Assembly: GCA_030530205.1 (NCBI GenBank)
Contig: JAUMVK010000018.1
Span: forward strand, 9,966 to 73,965
Reading direction: 5' to 3'
Origin: RGIG3701 sp030530205
GTDB taxonomy: Bacteria > Planctomycetota > Planctomycetia > Pirellulales > Thermoguttaceae
Length of the DNA: 64,000 nt
A model generated the notes under the pieces. The model was given only the letters and a program-made list of their open reading frames with translations, was not told where the DNA came from and searched no databases. This document shows positions 17,915 to 27,043 of this stretch, one piece after another. The position numbers and the translations under genes were made by a program. Within the stretch, counting starts at the first letter, position 1; every line of letters begins with the position of its first letter.

Positions 17915-18979
17915 TCATTTCCTTTTTTCCCACAAAGCATCTTCAAATGCCTGGTTTTGCCAATACTTTTTTAAAATCTCCTGGTACGGGGTCAGTCCCA
18001 TGAGAATCACCCTTTGGGTCTTTTCGTTCAGTGGCTTTTCATTCAGTTCCTCGAGGAAAAAAGCCTGCTGCGGTTCCACCTTCTCTTTCGGCATGTGGGC
18101 GATGGAAAACCATTCGTCAAGGACTTCACGCACTTTTGCCTGATCAACACCCCAGAAATAAATTCGGGCTCGCGCTCGCCGAAACAGGGCCGAGATTCGC
18201 GGAAACAGTTCCTGGTGAGGTGCGTCATCATTCAGGTAATCAAACAAAATGTCCTGCCGATATTTCATGCCGTAAAGGTACAGATTTTTGTCTTTTTCAA
18301 ACCATTCCTCAAACGGCGGACGGGGCGGGATTTTCTGGTATGCCTCGCGAACGTCCTCAAAATTTTCGGGAAAGTGTTCCCGCAAACTCCCGGCAAGGCG
18401 AAGCCCCTGAGTTTCAAGCCGGAATCCCATGCCCAGAGTGACGCAGGTTTTTTCATACATGATCCATCGGGAAATGCTCATCCCGATTTTCCAGTAACGC
18501 AGACTGCCGCGGAAGTCCTGATCCTGGATCAAGTCACGGGATTTTTGAAACGCGAGCCGGGCGAAAAGGTCCGCGCGATCGATCCCCGGCAGCGTGGAAT
18601 TGAAACTGTTCCGGTAATCGATATTCCATTCGCAGCCCTTGCAGTTCGTGACCATTTCGAGGCAGTTCCAGAACTGAGTTCTTCTTTCCCCGGAGATTTG
18701 CGGAACGGAAGCGGTTTCATTTTCCAGTATCTCCTCAAGTTTCCACCTCAAATTGTCCCACGCCTCTTCGGAATCCTGTTCCAGAAGTGATTTTCGGGCC
18801 TTTTCCAGATAAAAAGCGGCATTTTCCTCATCGGCCAGGCCGGTCGTTCTGCCGAACACAAATTCCGGCGGTTCCGGAGCATAGAGACAGAACCCCGCAA
18901 ACAGTAAAACGACCGCGAGACCGCCTGCGGCAAAAATCAAAAATCCCAGGCAAAGCCTTCCTAAAAGAGGACGTTTCAT
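17915..18979 (-). CDS. Membrane-anchored protein of unknown function, 354 residues
   Basis: One N-terminal transmembrane anchor (residues about 8-32, FLIFAAGGLAVVLLFAGFCLYA) then a mainly helical, Glu/Arg-rich outer domain with several Trp residues. No recognised family. Its start overlaps the end of the 189-residue gene by 4 bp (ATGA), so the two are translationally coupled and probably functionally linked. Base composition is visibly more AT-rich than the flanking secreted-enzyme genes. Confidence 0.7.
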   Translation of the reverse strand: MKRPLLGRLCLGFLIFAAGGLAVVLLFAGFCLYAPEPPEFVFGRTTGLADEENAAFYLEKARKSLLEQDSEEAWDNLRWKLEEILENETASVPQISGERRTQFWNCLEMVTNCKGCEWNIDYRNSFNSTLPGIDRADLFARLAFQKSRDLIQDQDFRGSLRYWKIGMSISRWIMYEKTCVTLGMGFRLETQGLRLAGSLREHFPENFEDVREAYQKIPPRPPFEEWFEKDKNLYLYGMKYRQDILFDYLNDDAPHQELFPRISALFRRARARIYFWGVDQAKVREVLDEWFSIAHMPKEKVEPQQAFFLEELNEKPLNEKTQRVILMGLTPYQEILKKYWQNQAFEDALWEKRK

Positions 18980-19545
18980 TGACTACTCCCGGGGCTGTTC
19001 TCTATATGGATCTCGCATTGAATCAAAGCGGCCTGGAGTTTCCCGACGTCTTCGGACTTCAGGGCCGTATCTTTCAAGACCAGGACCTTCAGGTTCTTCA
19101 AACCGTATAAAAACTGAATGTTTTCGGCATGAAAGCCGCTTCCTTCAAGGATAATATGCTGAAAATGGTCCAAAGATTCAAGATGGAGGCCGTTCAACGT
19201 CCCGGCGGAGAAAGGGGCCTGGGGGTTGGATTCCAACTGAACATAAACCACGTTTCCCACCAGATCCGGACAGAAAACGCGAAAGATCATGTGTGGCGTT
19301 GCCGCCTTTTCAAAGCCGGGAATTCGATGCGCTTCTTCCCGGAAATCGTACTCGTAATCATACAGGACGCTGCCGCCAAGGGAAGAAATCTTCCGAACGA
19401 CTTGACTTTGTTTGTTAAAATATTCGCGCAGGAAGACGGCTCCGATGATACAGACGAGAAGGCCTATAAGTATCCCAACGCAGCAAGCCTCTATCCTGGT
19501 CAGGCGAAAAAACAAAACCGATTTTTGGTCGTGTGGTTCCGTCAT
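18976..19545 (-). CDS. Planctomycete-type membrane-anchored leucine-rich protein
   Basis: 189 residues: cytoplasmic N-terminus, one transmembrane helix (about 20-40), then RKISSLGGSVLYDYEYDF, a segment that typically precedes leucine-rich repeats in planctomycete surface proteins. The C-terminal part has about two LRR-like units (LESLDHFQHIILEGSGF, LKNLKVLVLKDTALKSEDVG). The fold suggests protein binding at the cell surface; no enzyme motif. It overlaps the following 354-residue gene by 4 bp and follows the 156-residue gene after 55 bp. Confidence 0.7.
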   Translation of the reverse strand: MTEPHDQKSVLFFRLTRIEACCVGILIGLLVCIIGAVFLREYFNKQSQVVRKISSLGGSVLYDYEYDFREEAHRIPGFEKAATPHMIFRVFCPDLVGNVVYVQLESNPQAPFSAGTLNGLHLESLDHFQHIILEGSGFHAENIQFLYGLKNLKVLVLKDTALKSEDVGKLQAALIQCEIHIENSPGSSQ

Positions 19546-19600
19546 ATCGTTCCCTCCAATACTGCAATCCCGTTTGCTGATTTGAAATTGAAAAAAACGT

Positions 19601-20071
19601 TTATTTTTCTTTAAGTTTCTCCCGCTTTTGCAGCAATTCCTTTTTTACATCGCAGTCACATACCTTCTCTAAAAGGGCAAAAACTTCGTCCCTGTTTTCA
19701 ATGTAAACCAGTTTCGGGAACAGGTAAAAAAACGGGCTTAATGGTTTGGTTTTACTATGCAATAAATAAAATTGCCCAGCATTTCCAAGGGCAAATGCGG
19801 CGTCATTCCATTTTAAAAAACGGGTTTTGAACAGAAATTTTTTGGGATACATGATCCCCTCCTGGGAGATATAAAAACGGGTCAAAAAACACGCCTTGAT
19901 ATAAATCACGGTCGGTATCAAAAAGGCAATCGTGACGAAATCCCATAATTCCGGATGAGAGAAGCCGCCGCTATAAGCGAATCCTCCGAAAAACAGAAGG
20001 CAAGTAGCAAGGTACTCTACGGTAACTTCCGTTTTAAATCTCAGGTTTAGTTTTATTTCGATCGAATCCAT
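19601..20071 (-). CDS. Small two-helix membrane protein, bacterial PH-like domain possible
   Basis: 156 residues with two hydrophobic helices (about 18-38 and 43-62) followed by a soluble beta-strand-rich segment (YISQEGIMYPKKFLFKTRFLKW) and a basic C-terminal tail. Two membrane helices plus a small beta domain is the layout of bacterial PH-domain proteins; this is a fold guess only. The start codon lies one base after the TAA of the upstream secreted-protein gene, so translation is likely coupled. Confidence 0.65.
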   Translation of the reverse strand: MDSIEIKLNLRFKTEVTVEYLATCLLFFGGFAYSGGFSHPELWDFVTIAFLIPTVIYIKACFLTRFYISQEGIMYPKKFLFKTRFLKWNDAAFALGNAGQFYLLHSKTKPLSPFFYLFPKLVYIENRDEVFALLEKVCDCDVKKELLQKREKLKEK

Positions 20072-20072
20072 G

Positions 20073-22241
20073 TTATTTCTTCACCTTCTTCAAAATCAAC
20101 TCTTTCACCTGCACATTGAACTCCCGCGGCTCGAGCGTCAGGTGAACGATTCCGGCGGGAAGGTCCAGCGGGGGGGAAAGATTCACCGTCCGCCAGTCGC
20201 TCGAAGATCCAAGCGCCCAGCAGGGGATCCGCGTCTCCGTTTCGTTGGCCGTCCCTGCGTGCGTTTTGTACGTGACTTTCAGCGAGTCGTGATTTGGGTC
20301 CAGCGCCAAAACACGGGCGGAAAGCTGGTACTTGCCCGGCTGCGTCACGAGGAAGCGGAACTCCGTCGGGGCCTGCACCCGAACCGCGTCCCCGGCCGCA
20401 AAATCACGCCAGAAACGGGCTTCTTGCGCCGGCACGACGCACGGTTTTCCCGGCGTCAGGCGAATCGGAGCCGCCTGCGAATCCGCGTATTCCCGAAGCG
20501 ACGGAACGAGCCGCTCCAGAAGCCGCCGGCCGACTTCCTGACCGTTCAGCGTCAAAATTCCTTCAGGCTGCTGCGGCGGTTTCCAGTCGCCGACCGGATG
20601 GAGATTTTCCAGATCCGGGACGATTTGCGACGTAAAAACCAGCTCCGTACCGGTTTTGGCGCCGGCTTCCAGATCGTGCGTGACGCACCACGCCACGGCA
20701 TTTCCGTCGGGGGAGTCGATGAATTTTTCAGCGACCTGGGCGTTGAGGGCCGTATAGAGCGTAAGCACGAGCCAGTTTCGGCCGTAACGGGCCGCAAGCC
20801 GGGTGGGGGCGAGGAAGCGGAACTCGTCGGGACGCTTCAAAACGAACGTGGAACGAATCGCCGCGCCGGGGTTTTCCTCCCGGAATTTCCGGATCATCTC
20901 CGCCGGGTAAAAAGCGCGGCAGTGGGTTTCGGCCTCGCTCTGAAACGCCTGCCACTGCGGGTCGAGGTGGAATGCTTTCTGGTGACCACCGCCCGTTTCC
21001 TCACGTTTGAGTCCCCAGGGGTCGTTCCTCCCGTCCGCCGCAAAGAAGCACCGCGCGTTCGGGTCGTCGGGGGAGTTCGGCTTCCAATCGACCGTCCAGA
21101 GCTGGTCCTGATGCGAGCCGTATTGAGCCGCAGAGGTCCCGACCGAAAAATCGGCGGTCTGGAACGTGGTTTTCCAGTGCTCCCCCCATTTCCCCTGGAC
21201 CGTGAACGGGAAATTCAGGTCCGGCCCGATCGTATTCCGGCCTTCATTTGCCAGGGATTCCACTCGTTCGGTGGAAAGGGCCAGCGCGGCCAGGATCAGA
21301 ATATTCGACCGGTCCGGCGGCAAAGCGCACCAGCCCCACGTCCCGACGTGATTCGCCAAAAGTTCATCGCCGTAGAGGAAATTGTACGTTCGGCTGCACG
21401 CGCCGGCGAGTCGGCCGTTTTCCGTGAAATGAAGCCGCATTTCGAGCGCCCAGAACTGGATCAGAGCCTCGGCTTTCAGGCGTACCGCGTCGTTTTTCGT
21501 CAAAAGGAGCAATTCTTCCAGCCCCTCCAGAACGACGGCGTAGTAGGTCGTGGAGCCGAACTCGTGGATCCCGTTTTCCCACGTCCAGAAAAGGAACCGG
21601 TTCAGCCGGTCGATCCCCTCTTCCGTGAGTTTCGGGTCGTCGAGCGTCTCGCCGAGCAGGATCAGATTCGAGAAATTCAGGACCGCGATGTTCGTGTACT
21701 CCGGGGAAATGCGCCGCCTCAGGACTTCCGGGGCCGCGTCGCGCAGGATCTCGAAAATCCGCGGGTGGATCTCCTCCGGCAGAACCTCCCGGTGCGCCCA
21801 GCAGTAAAGGAGACGCTGAACGACGAAATCGACCGCGTTTCGGTCCTCGACCGTGTGTTGACGCCAGTACCAGTAAAAATTCCCGCAGAACGGCGAGTCG
21901 GGGGAAAGTTCCTGCATCCGGCGGATCATCGCGACGATCTCACCAAGGCGGTTCATCGGGAAGACCTGATCCTTGCCGTAGTCGGTCCGGAATTGCGGGT
22001 TTTCGTGAAGAAAAACTTCCACGGCCGTTTGCGCGAAGAGGTAGTCCGCGGGGCGCCGCACGCCGAACGTCGGCCACAATTCACCGTTCAGGCTTTCCAG
22101 CCTCCGCCAGTTGTGCTCGTAGTTGGCCAGTGCCTGCGTAAAATAGAACGCCTGACGTTCCAGCTCGGGTTTGGCGTGCAGGACCGTCAGGCTTCCCAAG
22201 AGCGCAAAGGCTCCAATCATAAATCGGGTAAAAAATTTCAT
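20073..22241 (-). CDS. Large secreted protein with helical toroid-like and C-terminal beta domains
   Basis: 722 residues from ATG 22241 (an in-frame TTG four codons earlier is less likely), with a signal peptide MKFFTRFMIGAFALLGSLTVLHA. Residues about 25-350 are helical, with Trp/Tyr-rich motifs (NFYWYWRQHTVEDRN, STTYYAVVLEG) as in alpha/alpha-toroid hydrolases or lyases. The last 130 residues form a beta-sandwich-like module (PTEFRFLVTQPGKYQLSARV) resembling carbohydrate-binding domains. The catalytic class is not identified. The gene begins 8 bp after the PEP-CTERM beta-repeat protein, so the two are probably co-expressed. The near-complete open frame on the opposite strand (742 codons) is an artefact of GC-skewed codon use: it has no signal peptide and is Arg-rich. 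Confidence 0.7.
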   Translation of the reverse strand: MKFFTRFMIGAFALLGSLTVLHAKPELERQAFYFTQALANYEHNWRRLESLNGELWPTFGVRRPADYLFAQTAVEVFLHENPQFRTDYGKDQVFPMNRLGEIVAMIRRMQELSPDSPFCGNFYWYWRQHTVEDRNAVDFVVQRLLYCWAHREVLPEEIHPRIFEILRDAAPEVLRRRISPEYTNIAVLNFSNLILLGETLDDPKLTEEGIDRLNRFLFWTWENGIHEFGSTTYYAVVLEGLEELLLLTKNDAVRLKAEALIQFWALEMRLHFTENGRLAGACSRTYNFLYGDELLANHVGTWGWCALPPDRSNILILAALALSTERVESLANEGRNTIGPDLNFPFTVQGKWGEHWKTTFQTADFSVGTSAAQYGSHQDQLWTVDWKPNSPDDPNARCFFAADGRNDPWGLKREETGGGHQKAFHLDPQWQAFQSEAETHCRAFYPAEMIRKFREENPGAAIRSTFVLKRPDEFRFLAPTRLAARYGRNWLVLTLYTALNAQVAEKFIDSPDGNAVAWCVTHDLEAGAKTGTELVFTSQIVPDLENLHPVGDWKPPQQPEGILTLNGQEVGRRLLERLVPSLREYADSQAAPIRLTPGKPCVVPAQEARFWRDFAAGDAVRVQAPTEFRFLVTQPGKYQLSARVLALDPNHDSLKVTYKTHAGTANETETRIPCWALGSSSDWRTVNLSPPLDLPAGIVHLTLEPREFNVQVKELILKKVKK

Positions 22242-22249
22242 TTCAGTTT

Positions 22250-24802
22250 TCAAACTTTGGGGATTCCGGGTTTACATTTGCCGGCCCGCCGCAGCTGAAA
22301 CGCTCCGAAAAGGGTCGTGCCGAGCAAAAGCAGAAGCCACGCCGAAGGTTCCGGGACCTGATCGAGGAAAACGGTCTGGTTTTCCGGCATAAAAGTGAGC
22401 GCGTAGCCATACGGGACCGCGTCGCCGCCGAGGATGGAGGCGAAATTTCCCTCGAAAACCGTCGAGTCAGGGAAGAGTTTCACGATCGCGCCTTCGTTCA
22501 GGACCGTTCCGGGGGCAAATTGAAGGTTCAGCGTCCCGCCCAGCGCAGCGGAATCGAAATCGAGCATGACCGTATTGAATCCTTCCCCGGCTTGGGTGAG
22601 ATTCAGCTCGACCGTTCCGTTGGACCCCACTTCAAGGCTTGGGGATTTCAGGGACGTGCCGGTAAATCCGGCGAGATCCAAAACGGCGTTCTGTCCGGCC
22701 GAGCCATCGCCGACCACGACCGCGCCGGTTCCCAGGGCGGAGGCGTTCGAGCCGGTCAGTTTGAGCGTTCCGTTCAAAACGTCCACACCGCCGGAGAAGG
22801 AATTCGCGCTGGTGCCGGAAATGACGAGCGTTCCGGTGTTGGTTTTCTGGAAGCCGCCGACCCCGGAAAGAACGCCGGGAATGGTGAGGGTTTTATCCGG
22901 TGCGACGTCGATCGTCGTTTTGCCGCCCGCTACGTCCGCGGTACTTGCGGCGTTCCGACCGTTAAAATTGACCCCGATCGTGCCGGCCCACGAGCCGTCG
23001 CCGGTCTGTTCGTAGGTCCCCTGACCGAGGTTCAGCTGGGCCCCAGCGTTTGTGTTCTGATGAAGAACGTTTCCCGCGACGGTAAACTTTCCGCCGAACA
23101 GATTCACCGTTCCGTTACCGGAGGCGTTCGCGTTCATCAGCGTGAAATTCACGGTCTGGGCGGAAACCTGACCAGATTTAATGTTGATCACACTGGTCGG
23201 GTTGGTGTTCAGGATGGAGTCGATCACGTTCAGCGTGGCCGCCTGGAACGTTCCGCCTTCCACATTAATGGTGTTATTTCCACGGACCGAAATGTAGGCG
23301 ATTGGAACTTCCAGCCGGCCGTTTCCGGAGATCGTGATCGTTCCGGTCCCCACGTTATTGGCCCCCCAGAGGGCATTGCTGCCCGTAACGTTCATGGTTC
23401 CGCCTGAAATATTCAAAACGCCCGCGCCAGCCTCACCAACGACGAGCGCAGAATTTACCGTTACGGTTCCACCGGAAACGTTCATGGTTCCGGTTTCGTT
23501 CGCGTTCAGGCCGAGCAACAGCCAGCCGTTGCTTACGGTTACCGTACCATTCCCGGAAACGTCCAGCGTGGCCGCGTTCGCAGCAGCTCCGGAAACGATC
23601 AGGGTGCTGCTGGAGCCATACTGGGAAGCAAACGTAACGTTTTCTGTGCCCGAAAGACTCATTGTACCCGCCTGGACCAAAGTCCCGCCGACGGTACCGG
23701 TTCCGGAACCCGTGAAATTCAGCGCCCCGGCCCCGGTTTTGAGCATTTTGCCCGGGCCGGTAAAAGTCCCCTGAACCGTAGCAGTTTTACCGCTTGCGAC
23801 CTGAACTGTGGCGGTTGCGTTGGCCGGGATCGCCATCGAGCCGGTAACATTCACGGAGTCGAGAACATTCAGCGTTCCGCCAAGGTTCAAATTACTGATG
23901 CTCGCGCTGGTACCAAGCTCAAGCGTGGCTCCGCTTTGCACGTTGAAAATGGTTGGCGTAGTCCACGCGGCCCCGGAAATGGCGAAGGTTCCCTCGTTCA
24001 CGTTAATGTCCTGGTTGTGATTCGTGGCACCTGTATAAGAAAGACGCCCGGCCCCGTTTTTGGTTAACCCTATATTTACATTTCCGCGGTTTGTATTTCC
24101 TGTGACGTTCATGACGCTCGTCACGTCCACGACGTTGATCACTTGCCAGCCGAAAGGGTTCAGGTTGGCGACGTTGATCGTGACCACGGCATTTGCGCCG
24201 TTCACCGTCGCGTTATAGAGGCATCCCTGCTGCCATTGTTTCCCCGAAATCGTTCCGCCACCCTCAAAGACGATCCCGTTTCCGCCCCACGCGAAGTTTT
24301 GCGGGCCGCTGAAATTAAGATTCACCGTCGAGCCGTTGTAAATCGTCATCGTGTTGTGCTGGTCGAAGGCGTACTGGGCGTTGAGATTCAGCGTCGCGGT
24401 GGTCGTTGGGGAACCTACGGTGACCGTCGCCCCCTGGGGGATCGCGATATTGTTGGGGTCTCTGTAGCCGATGTTCACGTTAACGGTCCCGGAGACGACG
24501 TTCAGACTGCCGTATTTCCCGTAATTATTCATGTTCAGCGTACCACCGTTGATGGTCAGTGCGCCGGTGTTTGAATTATCCCCCGAAAAGGTCAGCGCGC
24601 CCGGGCCGTCCTTCGTGATGCTTCCCGCGCCGGAGATCACGCCCGAGAACGTGTAGCTTCCCCCATCGTTTACGGTGTACGTTGTGTCGGAATCGACCGG
24701 GAAATTATCAGTCCGGTCCTCGGTTACGACCTCCGCGAAGAGAGGCAGGGAACTGAAGATCGAGAAAAGCAAAACGCTCAAAAGGGTAACGAATTTCTTC
24801 AT
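22250..24802 (-). CDS. Secreted beta-strand-repeat surface protein with PEP-CTERM sorting tag
   Basis: 850 residues: signal peptide (1-23), then many irregular repeats of the autotransporter-associated beta-strand type (for example LTFSGDNSNTGALTINGGTL, MLKTGAGALNFTGSGTGTVG, LVISGTSANSFSGGVDVLNG), rich in Gly, Thr, Asn and Val, predicted to form a right-handed beta-helix. It ends with VPEPSAWLLLLLGTTLFG and a basic RRAGK cluster, the PEP-CTERM signal recognised by an exosortase. There is no autotransporter barrel, so despite the repeat name it is probably displayed or released by the PEP-CTERM system. Cysteine is nearly absent. No exosortase gene lies in the window. Confidence 0.88.
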   Translation of the reverse strand: MKKFVTLLSVLLFSIFSSLPLFAEVVTEDRTDNFPVDSDTTYTVNDGGSYTFSGVISGAGSITKDGPGALTFSGDNSNTGALTINGGTLNMNNYGKYGSLNVVSGTVNVNIGYRDPNNIAIPQGATVTVGSPTTTATLNLNAQYAFDQHNTMTIYNGSTVNLNFSGPQNFAWGGNGIVFEGGGTISGKQWQQGCLYNATVNGANAVVTINVANLNPFGWQVINVVDVTSVMNVTGNTNRGNVNIGLTKNGAGRLSYTGATNHNQDINVNEGTFAISGAAWTTPTIFNVQSGATLELGTSASISNLNLGGTLNVLDSVNVTGSMAIPANATATVQVASGKTATVQGTFTGPGKMLKTGAGALNFTGSGTGTVGGTLVQAGTMSLSGTENVTFASQYGSSSTLIVSGAAANAATLDVSGNGTVTVSNGWLLLGLNANETGTMNVSGGTVTVNSALVVGEAGAGVLNISGGTMNVTGSNALWGANNVGTGTITISGNGRLEVPIAYISVRGNNTINVEGGTFQAATLNVIDSILNTNPTSVINIKSGQVSAQTVNFTLMNANASGNGTVNLFGGKFTVAGNVLHQNTNAGAQLNLGQGTYEQTGDGSWAGTIGVNFNGRNAASTADVAGGKTTIDVAPDKTLTIPGVLSGVGGFQKTNTGTLVISGTSANSFSGGVDVLNGTLKLTGSNASALGTGAVVVGDGSAGQNAVLDLAGFTGTSLKSPSLEVGSNGTVELNLTQAGEGFNTVMLDFDSAALGGTLNLQFAPGTVLNEGAIVKLFPDSTVFEGNFASILGGDAVPYGYALTFMPENQTVFLDQVPEPSAWLLLLLGTTLFGAFQLRRAGKCKPGIPKV

Positions 24803-24934
24803 TTTTATGCTTTCAAATTTGGATGAGATTACAAAAAAATCAAACTCTATTTTCAGTATTTTACACGAGTTAGTAATTTTTGCAAGGATTTTTCAAACAT
24901 TTTTTCCAAAAAAAAGAAAATTTTTGGGGAGGGG

Positions 24935-24962
24935 TTGACTTTTAGAGCCGTTGAGGTAAACT
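24935..24962 (+). promoter_or_regulatory. Promoter of the secreted hydrolase gene
   Basis: TTGACT at 24935-24940 and TAAACT at 24957-24962, spacer 16, 46 bp upstream of the ATG at 25008. It lies in the AT-rich gap between divergent genes, which holds no ORF. Confidence 0.55.
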
Positions 24963-25007
24963 GGTTGAATTCAGTATTAATTTATTAACCCGATTAAAGG
25001 ATCTGAC

Positions 25008-26360
25008 ATGAAATCCATTTTCCTCATCGTGCTTTTTCTTTTGTTCCTTCCTCTTTGTGTGTCGGCACAGGACTGCGGAGCGTTTTACTCTGTGAAATTT
25101 GAGCCGTCGCAGACCCCCGGCGAGCTGATTTACGCCTCGCACTGGCGGATTTGGCTCCCCGACGGTGTTCCAACGCTTCGGGGCGTCATCATGCACCAGC
25201 ACGGCTGCGGCGATGGCTCCTCGAAACCCGGTCACACCGCGGTGGAGGACTGGCACTGGCAGGCGCTCGCCCGGAAGTACGACTGCGCTCTGATGGCCGT
25301 CTCGTACGTCCAGACGGGGCCGTGCGAAATGTGGTGTAACCCGACGAACGGATCGGCGAAATGTTTCCTCCGGGCACTGGATCACTTCGCGAAGGAAACC
25401 GGCCACGCAGAACTTTCCGTCGTTCCGTGGGCGATTTGGGGCCACTCCGGCGGCGGGCAGTGGACCTCCAGCATGGTTCAGCTCTACCCCGGCCGAATCG
25501 CCTGTGCGTGGGCTCGGTCCGGCCATCCGAATACGGTCGGCATGACGCTCGACTCGCTCCCGCTCCCGAAGGAAGTCTGCGACGTGCCGTACGTCCTGAA
25601 CCTGGGCGTCCGTGAGAAAACCGAGTTCAAGAAAATCTGGGACGAGGGGTTCCCGTACGTGCAGAAACTGCGCGCGATGGGCGCCCGGGCGTCGATCGTG
25701 ATGGACCCGGAAACCGGCCACTGCTGCGGGAATCAGCGCTACACGGCCATCGCGTTTTTCGACGCCTGCCTGGCGCAGCGCCTCCCGGAGAAAGTGGGAA
25801 CTGCCGACCTGCGGCCCATGAAAACCGGCGTGGTCCTTTCGGCGGACGAAATCTGGAAAGAGTGGCAGGCTTCAGAAATGATCCGGGAGATCACGCAGAA
25901 CCCGGAAAATCCGGAAAGCCCGCTTTTTGTCGGCGATAAGATCCGCGCGTGCCTTGGCGATGGTTTCTGGTTCCCGACCGAGGAATTTCTCGAAACTGTT
26001 TGCGTCTATCAGCGGACGGGCATGATTGAAGACCCAACCCCGCCGCCGGCGCCGTTTGACGTGCAGACGGTCTGGAAGGATGGGCCGGACGGGACGAAAA
26101 CCGCCGAAATCACGTGGAAAGCGTGGGCTGACCCGGAGTCGGGCCTGGCCGAGTTCATCATCGAGCGGGACGGTCAGGAAGCCGCGCGGTTTCGCGGTCC
26201 GCATGGTTCGGTGGGAAAGCCGCTTTTCCAGGGCCTGCTCTACAGCGATACGCCGGGGGTTCCGACGCCGGAACTGAAGTACACCGAAAACGTACAGACC
26301 GGCGCGCTCCCTGTGTACCACGTCCGAAGCGTGAACGCCTGCGGCGGAATTTCCAAATGA
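25008..26360 (+). CDS. Secreted alpha/beta hydrolase with C-terminal FnIII-like domain
   Basis: 450 residues with signal peptide (MKSIFLIVLFLLFLPLCVSAQ). The hydrolase domain shows VIMHQHGCGDG (oxyanion-side loop) and WAIWGHSGGGQW with nucleophile candidate S147 in a G-x-S-x-G elbow. A histidine in METGHCC-type context near residue 240 (DPETGHCCGNQ) is a candidate for the triad. Residues from about 345 (PFDVQTVWKDGPDG) look like a fibronectin-III module. Such proteins are commonly esterases acting on acylated polysaccharides, but substrate is not determinable. It leads a three-gene run with HD and ankyrin genes. Confidence 0.7.
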   Translation: MKSIFLIVLFLLFLPLCVSAQDCGAFYSVKFEPSQTPGELIYASHWRIWLPDGVPTLRGVIMHQHGCGDGSSKPGHTAVEDWHWQALARKYDCALMAVSYVQTGPCEMWCNPTNGSAKCFLRALDHFAKETGHAELSVVPWAIWGHSGGGQWTSSMVQLYPGRIACAWARSGHPNTVGMTLDSLPLPKEVCDVPYVLNLGVREKTEFKKIWDEGFPYVQKLRAMGARASIVMDPETGHCCGNQRYTAIAFFDACLAQRLPEKVGTADLRPMKTGVVLSADEIWKEWQASEMIREITQNPENPESPLFVGDKIRACLGDGFWFPTEEFLETVCVYQRTGMIEDPTPPPAPFDVQTVWKDGPDGTKTAEITWKAWADPESGLAEFIIERDGQEAARFRGPHGSVGKPLFQGLLYSDTPGVPTPELKYTENVQTGALPVYHVRSVNACGGISK

Positions 26361-26384
26361 CCTCCCTTTTTTCAGAAAAAACTC

Positions 26385-27029
26385 ATGAATTCCTCGATCC
26401 TTGACCTCGCGCTCGATTTCGCCCGGGAGTCGTTCAAAAACGATTTCAGTGGCCACGATTTCGCGCATACGTACCGCGTTTTTCAGCTTGCGGGGACGCT
26501 CGCCCAAGCCGAAAACGCCGACCTTTTGACCGTCCAGCTCGCCGCGGCTCTGCACGACGTGGACGATCCGAAACTCTTCGGCGGGACTTTCGGCCAGCAC
26601 GCCCGTGCGGAGCGTTTCCTGCGTGAAAACGGCGTCGGCGAGGAGGAGATCGGCCGCATTTGCGCCATCATTTCCGAGATCTCGTTCAAAGGGACCGAAA
26701 CGCGCACGCCGTCCACGCTCGAGGGAAAAGTCGTCCAGGACGCGGATCGGCTCGACGCCATCGGAGCGATCGGGATCGGCCGGGCGTTTGCCTTTGGAGG
26801 CTCCCGGGGCCGCGCGATGTACGACCCGGAAAATCCCCCCAAACTCGGGATGAATGCCGAGGAATACGCGAAAAATCAGGGTTCAACGATCAATCATTTT
26901 TACGAAAAACTCCTTCTTCTGCGCGAAATGATGAACACGCCGTCCGCCCGGAAACTCGCGGAGGACCGCCACCGGTTCATGGAGGCGTTTCTGGACGAAT
27001 TCTTCGCGGAGTGGGAAGGAAAACGATAG
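26385..27029 (+). CDS. HD-domain metal-dependent phosphohydrolase
   Basis: 214 residues of the YpgQ/YedJ type. Metal ligands are in place: H28 (HDFAHTYRV), the H57-D58 pair (LAAALHDVDDP) and a later Asp in QDADRLDAIGAIGIGR. Members hydrolyse phosphate esters or nucleoside triphosphates; the true substrate is usually unknown. Cytoplasmic. It starts 25 bp after the secreted hydrolase and ends 14 bp before the ankyrin gene, consistent with one transcript. Confidence 0.85.
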   Translation: MNSSILDLALDFARESFKNDFSGHDFAHTYRVFQLAGTLAQAENADLLTVQLAAALHDVDDPKLFGGTFGQHARAERFLRENGVGEEEIGRICAIISEISFKGTETRTPSTLEGKVVQDADRLDAIGAIGIGRAFAFGGSRGRAMYDPENPPKLGMNAEEYAKNQGSTINHFYEKLLLLREMMNTPSARKLAEDRHRFMEAFLDEFFAEWEGKR

Positions 27030-27043
27030 AAAGGGGGCAGAAA

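Noticed and set aside
20070..22298. 742-codon plus-strand ORF
   Set aside because: Antisense to the 722-residue secreted protein; no domain features, Arg-rich, a product of the codon bias in this genome.
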